Below are positions 1 to 9,795 of a stretch of DNA of 64,000 nt, one piece after another. Under the pieces are notes generated by a model. The model made no database searches and was not told where the DNA came from. It saw only the letters and a program-made list of their open reading frames with translations. Position 1 is the first letter of the stretch. Each line of letters begins with the position of its first letter. The translations under genes were made by a program, and so were the position numbers. Origin of the DNA: Paracoccaceae bacterium (GTDB lineage: Bacteria > Pseudomonadota > Alphaproteobacteria > Rhodobacterales > Rhodobacteraceae). The stretch spans positions 47,606 through 111,605 of the forward strand of contig JAGWAS010000009.1 in assembly GCA_021296235.1 (NCBI GenBank). The letters are read 5' to 3'.

Positions 1-1139
<1,139 letters not shown>

Positions 1140-1165
1140 GGACGTTTCCTCTTTCTTCGCTCATT

Positions 1166-2035
1166 TCAATTTTTGGCCAGTTTGGCCAGAATGGCATCCA
1201 TCAGCGCGGCGGTATCGGTTGCCTCGATTTCGCTGACATCAATTCCAAGGGAACCTGCCTCGCGTTGCCTCGCTGCCGTGGCTTCGGCCATGTTTGGGTT
1301 GATTTCCAAATCGCGCAACGTTTGTGCCACTTCCTGCATTTCGTCCGCTCTGCGAATTCCGTGGGAAATTGCGCGTTCAAGCAGATAAGGCACGCGGCGC
1401 TGCCAGTCAAAACCCGGGAAACTGATCTCCAATGATGCAAGCACATCCTCCTCAACGCCCGCTTTTCGACCAGCAAGAAAACACTCAAGCGTCAAGGCCT
1501 CCAGCCCTTTGGTCATGACTGACCGGATCATTTTGCGCACGGAGGCGGTCCCGATCCGATCACCTGCGATCTCGGTTGCCATACCAAGATCACGTGTTCT
1601 TTCGAGCGCCAGTTGAGCATCCGGACCTGCCAACAGACACGGTGATTTGTGCAGTTGGGGATGCACCGGTGTCATGATGGCAACGTCGACATAGCAACCG
1701 CCTGCCTCCTCAACTTTGGCCGCAGAGCGGCGCTTGGTTTCGGGCGCACAGCTGTTGCAGTCAAGAAACAGTATGCCGTTCAAATTCCTTTGCGCAGCTT
1801 CCGAAGCCGCACACTCAGCCTGATCAGCGGTTACAAGTGAAAAAACCATGTCAGCACCGCTGCAGGCGTCGGTAGATGTATCCGCCCCAATGACGCCCAA
1901 GTTCCTGGGGCCATTGGTTTTGACATCAAATGCCCCGATCTCCAGAAAGCGGTTGTCCTTTCGCATTCCGCCGGCGAACGCCTGCGCAGCTTCGCCGAAT
2001 CCGATGAAACTGATTTTATGGCGGGCTGGGGCCAC
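1166..2035 (-). CDS. NAD(P)-dependent oxidoreductase, 6-phosphogluconate dehydrogenase-like with DUF1932-type C-terminus
   Basis: A 289-residue beta-hydroxyacid-dehydrogenase-like protein. The N-terminal Rossmann motif is FIGFGEAAQAF (residues about 10-20); a Lys in SVRKMIRSVMTKG near residue 170 matches the family's catalytic lysine; the C-terminal half, with long helices, resembles DUF1932. It heads the ligAB operon. The pathway needs an enzyme to oxidise 4-carboxy-2-hydroxymuconate semialdehyde to 2-pyrone-4,6-dicarboxylate, and no Gfo/Idh-type LigC is visible here, so this protein may fill that role. That is inference from context; the family assignment rests on sequence. Confidence 0.8.
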   Translation of the reverse strand: MAPARHKISFIGFGEAAQAFAGGMRKDNRFLEIGAFDVKTNGPRNLGVIGADTSTDACSGADMVFSLVTADQAECAASEAAQRNLNGILFLDCNSCAPETKRRSAAKVEEAGGCYVDVAIMTPVHPQLHKSPCLLAGPDAQLALERTRDLGMATEIAGDRIGTASVRKMIRSVMTKGLEALTLECFLAGRKAGVEEDVLASLEISFPGFDWQRRVPYLLERAISHGIRRADEMQEVAQTLRDLEINPNMAEATAARQREAGSLGIDVSEIEATDTAALMDAILAKLAKN

Positions 2036-2082
2036 GGATGGCTCCTCCTTTGGCAGCCTCCAAACGATAGCATTCCGAACTG

Positions 2083-2101
2083 ATTTGAATCCAATTCAAA
2101 T
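2083..2101. promoter_or_regulatory. Palindromic LysR-type operator candidate before the lig operon
   Basis: ATTTGAAT and ATTCAAAT form a perfect 8-bp inverted repeat around CCA, and contain the T-N11-A pattern of LysR-family sites. It lies 48 bases upstream of the oxidoreductase ATG and just past the 3' end of the regulator gene, where an activator of the lig operon would bind. Function is inferred from position and symmetry. Confidence 0.5.
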
Positions 2102-2135
2102 GAATGGGTGAGTATTGAAAAAAGCTATCTCCGAT

Positions 2136-3349
2136 TCATTGCCCGGCGTGACTGCCTGAAGTTTGGACGCTGAATTGATGCAGGTATTCAATGAATTTTG
2201 CCTGAGTTTCGGTTGGTCGCCATTCCTTGCGATACGTCAGGCCAATATCGCGGGTCTGGCCGGTGAGAGGGATATCGAGTGCCGCAATCATGCCAAGTTT
2301 TTCGTCAACGCTGATCTGGTGGCGAGAGACGATAGAGACATAAGTTCCTTCGGACAGGGTGCCCCGTAACGTCGCCATTGAAGACGACACCACACGTACC
2401 GGAGATTTCTTGCGCTCATGCAGGCGCAGCGTTTCAAACAGGTACTGGCCGGCAGGTGTTTCCCTTGGCGGCGCAATCCAAGGAAACGCCAATGTATCTT
2501 CGATGTCTATATCACGTTTGTTTGCAAGCGGATGGCTGGGGTGAGCGACAATCGCCAGCGCGTCGCGAAACAGCAGTTTTTGTTCAACATCCTCAGCGGG
2601 AGGCGGATAGCGCAAAGCGCCGATCAGGCAATCGAGATCGCCTTCCCGCAGTGACCGCAGCAACTCTGCGTAGCGCCCGTCGATCACGCGCACCTGTACG
2701 CCGGTGGTCGAACTGACCATGGCGTGAATGGCTTTGGGAACAATTGTCGTCCGGGCCAGAGGCAGGCTTCCAAGCACAATGGTGCCCTTGTCCGTGCCCA
2801 ATTCTCTGCTGATTTCTTCAAACCCCTGCCGGATTTCGGATTGTGCCAGCTTTGTTCCGAGAACAATGGCTTGCGCACTTGGGTGAAGAGAGGAACGCCA
2901 GCAATTGCTTCAAGACTGCGAGCGGTCCTGTGCACAGTGGGCTGGGAAAGGCCCAATTTGCGGGCCGCTACGGTAAAGCTGCCGGTGTCGGCGATTGCGA
3001 TGAGGTTGCGCAGCTGGGCAGCCGTAACCGAATGGTCAAACGTCGGACGCCGCCGGCTGGTTTCCCCATTGGCGCGCAAAGCTGCACGCGCACCATCGTG
3101 CAGATGGTTCAATGCCGCAGCGACTCGTCGTTCAAAGGCGGCACCGCAATTTGTGAGAGAAAACTGCTGACGCCGCCGGATCAGCAATGGTGCGCCCAAA
3201 TCGGACTCGAGCCGGGTGATGGCCTGTGTTGCCGCAGGCTGCGAAAGATGGCACCGTTCAGCCGCCAGCGAGACCGACCCGGTGCGGGCAGCCTCAAGAA
3301 ATACCCGCATGTGCCGAATATTGGGAAAACCGCTCTGCATTTTGCTCAC
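2136..3349 (-). pseudogene. LysR-family regulator with two tandem HTH domains, frameshifted
   Basis: Read in two frames this is one LysR-type regulator of about 400 residues. The 5' part has a first winged HTH (MRVFLEAARTGSVSLAAERC...) at residues 14-75 and a second (LRNLIAIADTGSFTVAARKLG...) at about 112-170. The effector-binding domain (GTIVLGSLPLARTT onward) continues in another frame. The break is near 2876-2881, after PLFTQ: the stretch that usually joins HTH to effector domain looks shortened by roughly ten codons and one frame is lost, the second frame resuming at AQAIVLGTKLAQSEIRQG. It is probably the regulator of the flanking lig/gal genes. It could be a true pseudogene, a split two-protein regulator, or an assembly error. 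Confidence 0.8.
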
Positions 3350-3471
3350 TATAGCATACGCTTATATTAAGAACTCATTTCGAAATAGGCGATTCCTGCA
3401 CTGAGGCATATGTGTGGAATATCAGAGGCCGTTGCAGGCGACCTGAACCAATTCGAGGGGGAACGCACGAT

Positions 3472-4209
3472 ATGTCAGACAGGAAAACCGCGCTGGTGAT
3501 CAGTGCTCATTCTGCAGATTTCGTATGGCGTGCCGGAGGGGCGATAGCTCTGCATCAGGCCAAGGGGTACGAGGTAACTGTAGTTTGCCTGTCTTACGGC
3601 GAACGCGGTGAGAGCGCCAAGCTGTGGAAGCAAGATGGCATGACCTTGGGCAAGGTCAAATCCGCCCGCCGTGTCGAGGCCGAGAACGCCGCGGCAGCGC
3701 TTGGTGTGACTGACATCCGGTTCTTCGACGTGGGAGACTATCCGTTGGATCTTGGGCAGGAAACCAGGGACAGGATGGTTGACGTGATCCGTGAAGTGCA
3801 ACCCAAATTCATGATGTCCCATTCAAAATGGGATCCCTACAACACCGATCACATGAACACGACGCAATTCGCGCTGGAATGTCGGATGATTGCTCAGGCC
3901 TGGGGCCACAATCCGGGACAAAAGGTGTTGGGTGCGCCGCAACTCTACCTTTTTGAACCCCATCAGACCGAACAGATGGAATGGAAACCCAGCGTGTTTC
4001 TGGACATCACAGATTTCTGGGAAAAAAAATGGGCCGCGATTCAGTGCATGCAGGGGCAGGAGCATCTGTGGAACTTTTACAGGAACGTGGCTGAAAACCG
4101 CGCCAATCACTTCCGCCGAAATTCCGGCGGGCAGGCCGGAGGCCGTGCCGCGAAGTATGCGGAGGGCTTTCAAACCATATTTCCGCGTACCGTGGATGAA
4201 CTGGAATGA
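3472..4209 (+). CDS. galB: 4-oxalomesaconate hydratase, PIG-L/LmbE type (GalB)
   Basis: Predicted zinc-dependent hydratase that converts 4-oxalomesaconate (enol or keto form) to 4-carboxy-4-hydroxy-2-oxoadipate. The 245-residue protein shows the PIG-L fold: [13 protein letters not shown] near the N-terminus replaces the usual AHPDD, and [11 protein letters not shown] (about residue 118) provides the further metal-site residues. GalB of Pseudomonas putida is the characterised member. The ATG at 3472 is chosen because GAGGGGGAACG precedes it and family homology begins there. The stop overlaps the start of ligK by four bases. Confidence 0.87.
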   Translation: MSDRKTALVISAHSADFVWRAGGAIALHQAKGYEVTVVCLSYGERGESAKLWKQDGMTLGKVKSARRVEAENAAAALGVTDIRFFDVGDYPLDLGQETRDRMVDVIREVQPKFMMSHSKWDPYNTDHMNTTQFALECRMIAQAWGHNPGQKVLGAPQLYLFEPHQTEQMEWKPSVFLDITDFWEKKWAAIQCMQGQEHLWNFYRNVAENRANHFRRNSGGQAGGRAAKYAEGFQTIFPRTVDELE

Positions 4210-4898
4210 CCTTTCAGCCGGGAACCATGGGCGTTGTTGTTCAGAACATTGAACGCGCCGACCAAAACATCATCGACGGGCTGGCCGAATGCGGCGTGGC
4301 GACTGTGCACGAAGCGCAGGGACGCAAGGGGCTCTTGGCAGATTGCATTCGCCCGATCTACCCGGGAGCGCGCATTGCCGGGTCGGCTGTTACCATTCTG
4401 GCACCACCCTGTGACAATTGGATGATCCATGTGGCAATCGAGCAACTGCGGCCCGGGGACGTGATGCTGTTGGGCACGACCACCCCGTCAAATGGCGGGT
4501 ATTTCGGTGATCTTCTGGCGGCCTCGGCATTGGCAAGAGGTTGCCGGGGCCTGATCATTGATGGCGGCGTGCGTGACATACGTGATCTGACCGAGATGGG
4601 TTTTCCGGTCTGGTCGAAAACGGTGCACGCGCAGGGTACGATCAAGGAGACGCTTGGATCCGTCAATGTGCCGGTGGTGTGTGCCGACGAACTGGTGAAC
4701 CCCGGGGATGTCGTTGTGGCCGATGACGACGGTGTCTGCATCGTGCGACGCGAAGAGGCTGCCGAAGTGCTGGAAAAAGCCTGCACACGCGAGGCCAACG
4801 AGAAAAGCCGGAGAGCACGGTTCGAAGCGGGCGAGTTGGGGCTCGACATCTATGGGATGCGGGAAAGGCTGGCTGAGAAGGGACTCAAATACGTCTGA
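4206..4898 (+). CDS. ligK: 4-carboxy-4-hydroxy-2-oxoadipate aldolase (LigK/GalC, RraA-like fold)
   Basis: Cleaves 4-carboxy-4-hydroxy-2-oxoadipate to pyruvate and oxaloacetate, the last step of protocatechuate 4,5-cleavage. The 230 residues carry the RraA-type signature [16 protein letters not shown] (about residues 117-132), with the Arg and Asp of GGVRD that bind substrate and the divalent metal, preceded by the [12 protein letters not shown] loop. It overlaps galB by ATGA and is followed by galD after 123 bases. Length and motifs match characterised LigK and ProA proteins closely. Confidence 0.93.
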   Translation: MTFQPGTMGVVVQNIERADQNIIDGLAECGVATVHEAQGRKGLLADCIRPIYPGARIAGSAVTILAPPCDNWMIHVAIEQLRPGDVMLLGTTTPSNGGYFGDLLAASALARGCRGLIIDGGVRDIRDLTEMGFPVWSKTVHAQGTIKETLGSVNVPVVCADELVNPGDVVVADDDGVCIVRREEAAEVLEKACTREANEKSRRARFEAGELGLDIYGMRERLAEKGLKYV

Positions 4899-5021
4899 CG
4901 GCGCAGGCTTGCCCCGATGCGCTGAGGCTGCGGCCGGGCCAATCCGCCACAATGATGATGATCGAGTAATTCCGGCAATCCGCCTGCGAGACAATTGGCC
5001 CATGGAAGAAGGGATTTCGGG

Positions 5022-6077
5022 ATGACTTCTGGATTGCGCTGCATGTGGATGCGCGGTGGCACGTCGAAGGGCGGGTATTTTCTTGCCGATGACCTGCCTG
5101 CCGACACTGCGGACCGTGATGCAGTGTTGCTTAGGGTTTTGGGTTCTCCCGACATTCGACAAATTGACGGAATGGGTGGAGCCGACCCGTTGACCTCGAA
5201 AGTTGCGCTGGTGAAGAAATCCGAGCGCAACGGCGTGGATGTCGACTATCTGTTTTTGCAGGTGTTCGTGGATCGGCCCATCGTAACCGACGCTCAGAAT
5301 TGCGGGAATATACTGGCAGGCGTGGGCCCGTTTGCAATTGAGCGCGGGTTGGTTGCGGCGCAGGACATTGAGACGCCGGTGGCCATTTACATGGAAAACA
5401 CCGGTCAGGTCGCCGTGGCGCGGGTAACGACTCCGGGCGGTACGGTCAGCTATGCCGGTGAGGCAAAAATTGATGGGGTTCCGGGCGGGTCAGCGGCAGT
5501 TCCGATTACGTTCAAGGACACGGCAGGTTCGTCTTGCGGAGCATTGCTGCCAACCGGAAATGTCGCTGACATGATCGAAGGTGTCACTGTTACGATGATC
5601 GACAACGGGATGCCATGCGTGGTGATCCGCGCCAAAGACATGGGCATTGTTGGAGATGAAATGCCCGAAGCACTGGACGCCAACGGGACGGTTCGTGAAA
5701 GACTGGAGGCGATCAGGCTGGCGAGTGGACCATTGATGAATCTGGGCGATGTCAGCGAGAAATCGGTGCCGAAGATGACGATGGTGAGCGCGGCGCGCTC
5801 CGGCGGAGCGATCGCAACGCGGACCTTCATTCCGCATCGTTGCCACAAGACGATTGGTGTGTTGGGTGCGGTGAGCATAGCGACCGTTTGCCTGATCAAG
5901 GGTACGCCCGCCCACGATTTGGCCAATCGCGGCATCGGCACAAAACGCAGTTTGTCAATAGAACACCCAACCGGCGAAATGACTGTGGTTGCGACCTTGG
6001 ATGAGGAAGGTGCCGTTTGCGAAGCGGCAATCCTGCGTACTGCGCGCAAGCTGATGGATGGAGAGGTGTTCTTGTGA
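5022..6077 (+). CDS. galD: 4-oxalomesaconate tautomerase, PrpF family (GalD/LigU)
   Basis: Isomerase of the diaminopimelate-epimerase-like PrpF family that interconverts 4-oxalomesaconate tautomers. The 351-residue protein begins RCMWMRGGTSKGGYF, the family's N-terminal motif with the active-site Cys/Ser-Lys region, and continues with QNCGNILAGVGPFAIE and the second-half Cys region GSSCGALLPTGN. The ATG at 5022 is preferred to the in-frame upstream one because homology starts there and GGGATTTCGGG lies just before it. Its TGA overlaps the GTG start of ligI. Confidence 0.9.
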   Translation: MTSGLRCMWMRGGTSKGGYFLADDLPADTADRDAVLLRVLGSPDIRQIDGMGGADPLTSKVALVKKSERNGVDVDYLFLQVFVDRPIVTDAQNCGNILAGVGPFAIERGLVAAQDIETPVAIYMENTGQVAVARVTTPGGTVSYAGEAKIDGVPGGSAAVPITFKDTAGSSCGALLPTGNVADMIEGVTVTMIDNGMPCVVIRAKDMGIVGDEMPEALDANGTVRERLEAIRLASGPLMNLGDVSEKSVPKMTMVSAARSGGAIATRTFIPHRCHKTIGVLGAVSIATVCLIKGTPAHDLANRGIGTKRSLSIEHPTGEMTVVATLDEEGAVCEAAILRTARKLMDGEVFL

Positions 6078-6994
6078 CCAAGCAAGTCATGGACCCGGAT
6101 TGGCTGGAATTTCACCCCAATCCCAAGAAACCGGACTTTGTTCTGCCAGAGGGAGCAGTGGATGCCCATTGTCACGTCTTCGGACCTTCGCCAAGGTTTC
6201 CCTTTGCACCCGAACGGAAATACACGCCCTGCAATGCAGGCAAAGACAGGCTGTTTGAGCTGCGCGATCATCTTGGGTTTGCACGCAATGTGATCGTTCA
6301 GGCCACCTGTCATGGCAAGGACAATCGCGCCATGGCCGATGCCTGCCGGGCGGCGGGGGACCTGGCCCGCGGTGTGGCCAGTGTGGGCGCTGACATCACT
6401 CATGACCAGCTGGCCGAAATGCATGAGGCCGGGGTTCGTGGCGTGCGATTCAACTTTGTCAAACGGCTGGTGGATGCCACCCCAAGAGAAGTCTTCATTG
6501 GAGTAGCCGAGAAGATTCAAGAATTCGGTTGGTCGATCGTTGTCTATTTCGAAGCCGCCGACCTGGTGGAGCTTGAGCCGTTCCTAAAGCAGTTGCCGGG
6601 CATCATAGTCGTCGACCACATGGGCCGCCCGGACGTGGCAAAGGGCGTCAACCACCCGGACTTCATGCGATTCATCGGGCTCATGGCCGAAAATGACAAT
6701 ATTTGGACCAAGGTAACATGCCCCGAACGCCTGACCTTGGTCGGCCCCCCCTATATTGACGTCATTCCGTTCTGCCGGGCAATCGTGGGTCAGTTTGAAG
6801 ACCGGGTCCTATGGGGCACCGACTGGCCGCATCCGAACATGAAATCACACATGCCCGATGACGGAGCTCTGGTCGACTATCTCCCGAAAATTGCGCAAAC
6901 ACCCCAACAGCAGCAAAAATTGCTCGTGTCAAATCCAATGCGCCTTTACTGGGCAGAGGAATGGGATGCGGCCCATGGGGATTCAGGAATTTGA
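6074..6994 (+). CDS. ligI: 2-pyrone-4,6-dicarboxylate hydrolase (LigI)
   Basis: Amidohydrolase-superfamily lactonase that opens 2-pyrone-4,6-dicarboxylate to 4-oxalomesaconate. The 306-residue protein has the DAHCHVFGP metal-site motif (about residue 31), the VVDHMGRPD strand and the C-terminal LWGTDWPHPNM motif with the catalytic Asp. The start is taken as GTG at 6074, overlapping the galD stop as GTGA; the ATG at 6089 is an alternative. With the upstream genes it completes the route from ring-cleavage product to pyruvate plus oxaloacetate. Confidence 0.92.
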   Translation: MTKQVMDPDWLEFHPNPKKPDFVLPEGAVDAHCHVFGPSPRFPFAPERKYTPCNAGKDRLFELRDHLGFARNVIVQATCHGKDNRAMADACRAAGDLARGVASVGADITHDQLAEMHEAGVRGVRFNFVKRLVDATPREVFIGVAEKIQEFGWSIVVYFEAADLVELEPFLKQLPGIIVVDHMGRPDVAKGVNHPDFMRFIGLMAENDNIWTKVTCPERLTLVGPPYIDVIPFCRAIVGQFEDRVLWGTDWPHPNMKSHMPDDGALVDYLPKIAQTPQQQQKLLVSNPMRLYWAEEWDAAHGDSGI

Positions 6995-7852
6995 ACATCT
7001 TGCGCCGGTCAATGGCACGACGGTCTCCGGCCATGAGCAGATCATCCAAGGCTGCACCCCGAACAAGTTTTCAATTTTCATTCAATGGCGTGGCGGTGAG
7101 GAGGAAATTCAAAGTGCCTACTCGTCGAATAGAGGAGTTGGCGGCCAATATTCGATTGTCGCGGCAACATGGCGTCGTCATGGAGAGTTGCCTGGATGGC
7201 GATGAGGAGATGAAATCGGAGTAGGCGCAACCTGCCAGGAATTGCGTCCGACCTGAGCGACCTTTCCAGGCATTGCCAGGAGCCACAATCGGTTCTGCAG
7301 GGCGACTTTGCCGGACCTTCTTGACCTTATGCTGTCCGGATGCGTTTTGAGCTTGCCGCATCCGGGAATGTCAGACTGCAGTACGATGCGCTGTGAGGTC
7401 CGCAGGTTCCGGCACATCCAAGGCGGTCGCGCAGGTGGCCCAGATTGATGCGCCGAGCTTTCCGCTGGACTTCAACGCACCATGACAGCCATCCCTGGTT
7501 GCACGCCCATTCACGCTCCGGGTGTCAAAGGAGATCTTCCACCAGGTTGCGTGGAATCGCATATTGCGCTTGGCAGAGTTGGAATTGAGTTGTGTGGCCG
7601 GATGCCCGGGCACCCGCAAGAATTCATCCCTGTTCGCGGTAAGCCGCCACCGGGGTCATCGAACTGACCGGGCAGATCAATACACTCCCGATCCGTTCGC
7701 CCTTCTGGTTTCCACCTTGGTTGGACTTTATTTGTTTGGCAAAGGCCGCCAGGTCTTGCTGCCGCTGTTGCTGGGCGTCAATCTGGAGTTCGGTGCGTTG
7801 TTCAGTCCGGCGCGACAGTTGAGCGGATTTCTGTGAGCAATAAACCGATTGG
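6995..7852. other. Gene-poor stretch, possible decayed sequence
   Basis: No convincing gene is visible in these 860 bases. Short open frames exist on both strands, but none has family-like motifs, a good ribosome binding site and a sensible length together. A minus-strand frame around 7371-7560 has a GALKSSGKLGASIW segment faintly like the C-termini of some IS transposases, which is too weak to annotate. Confidence 0.4.
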
Positions 7853-7908
7853 TTATCGCTCATGATTTGGGTATTTGTGAGCGATAACTACACGAAATAT
7901 CGCTCATG
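7853..7908. promoter_or_regulatory. Triple ATCGCTCA repeat operator before the Fic gene
   Basis: TTATCGCTCA (7853-7862) and TGAGCGATAA (7878-7887) form a perfect 10-bp inverted repeat, and a third copy TATCGCTCA (7898-7906) runs into the Fic ATG at 7906. The spacing and overlap with the start codon suggest an autoregulatory operator, probably bound by the winged-helix end of the Fic protein itself. That binding is inferred. Confidence 0.6.
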
Positions 7909-8997
7909 TCACAAGTCAAGCAATGGAATTGGCAGGATCCCGACTGGCCCGAATGGCACTTTGATGCCAGTAGGCTCAATGCGTTTGAGAACAGCTTTCT
8001 TCTGCGGTCCGGGCAACTGTTTGGCGCGTGGCAGCATCTGGCATCGGAGACAAAGGATCAACTAAAGATCGACCGGTTGAGCGACGAGGCGGTGAAAACA
8101 TCCAGGATTGAGGGCGAGTATCTTGACCGCGCTTCGGTTCATTCCGCAATCCGCAGCCAGTTCGGCATGAGCGTCGATTGCCGTGCCGGTCCTGCCGAGG
8201 CAGGAATCGCTGAGTTGATGGTCACCTGTTTCAATGATTTTGATGCGGATTTGACACATGACGTGTTGTTCCATTGGCACAGCTTGGTCTGTGCCGGGCA
8301 CAGCGATCTGGCAGTGATCGGCGGTTATCGGACCCATGAAGAGGCCATGCAGGTGGTGTCCGGGCCGTTCCACAAACTCAATCTTCATTTCGAGGCGCCG
8401 CCATCGGCGGTCATGGCCGAAGAAATGACACGATTTCTCGATTGGTATGCCGAGGCAAATCTGCCTGCTCTGACCAAGGCCGGGCTGGCGCATCTGCATT
8501 TCGTTTGCATCCACCCGTTCGAGGACGGGAATGGGCGAATTGCACGCGCACTCAGCGAAAAGGCATTGGCCCAAGCGATTGGCCACCCGAGCCAGTTGGC
8601 TTTGTCACGTCAAATCGAGAAGCGGCGCAAGAGCTACTACGACGCCTTGGAGGCAAACAATAAATCGCTTGACGCCACGAACTGGCTGGTTTGGTTCGCG
8701 GAAACGGTGTTGGCGGCGCAGGAGTATTCCATTTCCGTGATCGGCCACCTGATCGCCAAGACACGTTTGCTCGACAGATTGCACGGCCAACTGAATGCCC
8801 GCCAGGAAAAAGCCCTGATCCGGATGTTTGATGTCGGCCCGGAAGGGTTCATTGGGGGCTTGAGTGCGAAGAACTACATCTCGATCACCGGAGCCGCCGC
8901 TGCCACCGCCCGGCGCGATCTCGGCGATCTGGTTGCCAAGGGAGCTCTCACGCGCACAGGGGAACGCAGGGGCACGCGGTATTGGCTGGCACCGTGA
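7906..8997 (+). CDS. Fic family protein (DUF4172-type N-terminus, C-terminal winged helix)
   Basis: Predicted nucleotidyltransferase that would AMPylate (or similarly modify) target hydroxyl groups. The 363-residue protein has a DUF4172-like N-terminus (WNWQDPDWPEW), the class II inhibitory helix TSRIEG (T-x3-E-G) near residue 66, and the catalytic loop HPFEDGNGRIAR near residue 205 with all canonical residues. The C-terminal 80 residues (NYISITGAAAATARRDLGDL) look like a winged HTH. It stands alone behind three copies of an ATCGCTCA motif, so self-regulation is likely. Targets cannot be read from sequence. Confidence 0.93.
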   Translation: MSQVKQWNWQDPDWPEWHFDASRLNAFENSFLLRSGQLFGAWQHLASETKDQLKIDRLSDEAVKTSRIEGEYLDRASVHSAIRSQFGMSVDCRAGPAEAGIAELMVTCFNDFDADLTHDVLFHWHSLVCAGHSDLAVIGGYRTHEEAMQVVSGPFHKLNLHFEAPPSAVMAEEMTRFLDWYAEANLPALTKAGLAHLHFVCIHPFEDGNGRIARALSEKALAQAIGHPSQLALSRQIEKRRKSYYDALEANNKSLDATNWLVWFAETVLAAQEYSISVIGHLIAKTRLLDRLHGQLNARQEKALIRMFDVGPEGFIGGLSAKNYISITGAAAATARRDLGDLVAKGALTRTGERRGTRYWLAP

Positions 8998-9423
8998 GAA
9001 TTGGTTTTTGTCTTTGCCGATCTTGGTTGCGAGCTCACAGCGCATTTCGTTCCGTGGTCCGTGTTGAGTTGACAGAGACCGTGAGTGGTTGAGCGGAGCT
9101 TCAGAGCGCCGTTTATGACATATCACTTTGAATTGAAATAGGTTTTTGCGTCCGAGGGCGGGAGGCATCTTCGACAAATGCCGCGGAACGGAGCCGTGGT
9201 GTTGCTCTGCCCGGCAAGTGTTTCCCAATCCGGCTTGGGGACTGCGGCGCAGCGGCCCAAGGAGGAAGCAGGAATCACCGAATTGAGGCCGACATTGATG
9301 CGATGGGCGATTGGCTTGGCAGAGTGAGAGCAGGAATGGAGGATGGCTCTGACTGGAATGCCGGAGATTTCCTTATGTTCCAGCGCCCCAAGGAAGGTTC
9401 CGGTTTGGCCGGTTCGGATAATT
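8998..9423. other. Intergenic region, no gene seen
   Basis: Between the Fic gene and the 3' end of the tRNA-Gly gene I see no open frame with coding character and no repeat or clear terminator. Confidence 0.5.
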
Positions 9424-9497
9424 TGGAGCGGGTGATGGGAATCGAACCCACGTATTCAGCTTGGAAGGCTGCTGCTCTACCATTGAGCTACACCCGC
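9424..9497 (-). tRNA. tRNA-Gly (anticodon TCC)
   Basis: The minus strand folds as a standard 74-nt tRNA with encoded CCA: acceptor GCGGGTG with CACCCGC, D-arm GCTC...GAGC, anticodon loop CTTCCAA, and T-arm GTGGG-TTCGATT-CCCAT. The anticodon TCC gives glycine. It lies downstream of the Rieske operon's last small gene and is separate from it. Confidence 0.97.
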
Positions 9498-9567
9498 ACA
9501 ACTTCCTGTTACAACCGCACCGCGCCGCGTTCAAGGGACTGTTCCGGATTGGCGGCAAACACCGAAG

Positions 9568-9795
9568 TCACTCCTCGCGTCCATGCCTGACCAGATCCGC
9601 ATGTAGTGCGGCCGCAGTGTCAAGACCGTTTTCCAGGGCAAGAATGTAGGCCTGTGTCAGGTAGAAGCATCCTTCGTTCTCAAGGCCCGAATCGAGCAGT
9701 GAGTTGCCGGCTTCTGAATAGAGTTCGGCCAGCAACTGGCCATCCCCACGGCTCCAGGCATCCAGAATTCTGGAATTCAGCTCGGTTGCGTTCAT
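9568..9795 (-). CDS. Small helical protein coupled to Rieske oxygenase gene
   Basis: A 75-residue protein, MNATELNSRILDAWSRGDG..., predicted almost wholly helical, with a TPR-like pattern (LAELYSEAGNSLLDSG ... CFYLTQAYILALENG). I do not recognise the family. Its ATG overlaps the stop of the Rieske oxygenase gene (ATGA), so it is translationally coupled and likely made in proportion to the oxygenase. It may be an accessory or assembly factor; nothing in it looks like a ferredoxin or reductase (no Cys cluster). Confidence 0.7.
   Translation of the reverse strand: MNATELNSRILDAWSRGDGQLLAELYSEAGNSLLDSGLENEGCFYLTQAYILALENGLDTAAALHADLVRHGREE

Noticed and set aside
5450..6520. A 356-codon minus-strand frame opposite galD and ligI
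   Set aside because: It spans two well-identified genes and has no domain of its own.
7371..7863. Minus-strand frames faintly like an IS transposase C-terminus and a Gln-rich small protein starting at the Fic operator
   Set aside because: Similarity is too weak and too short, and the second frame's start is part of the operator palindrome.
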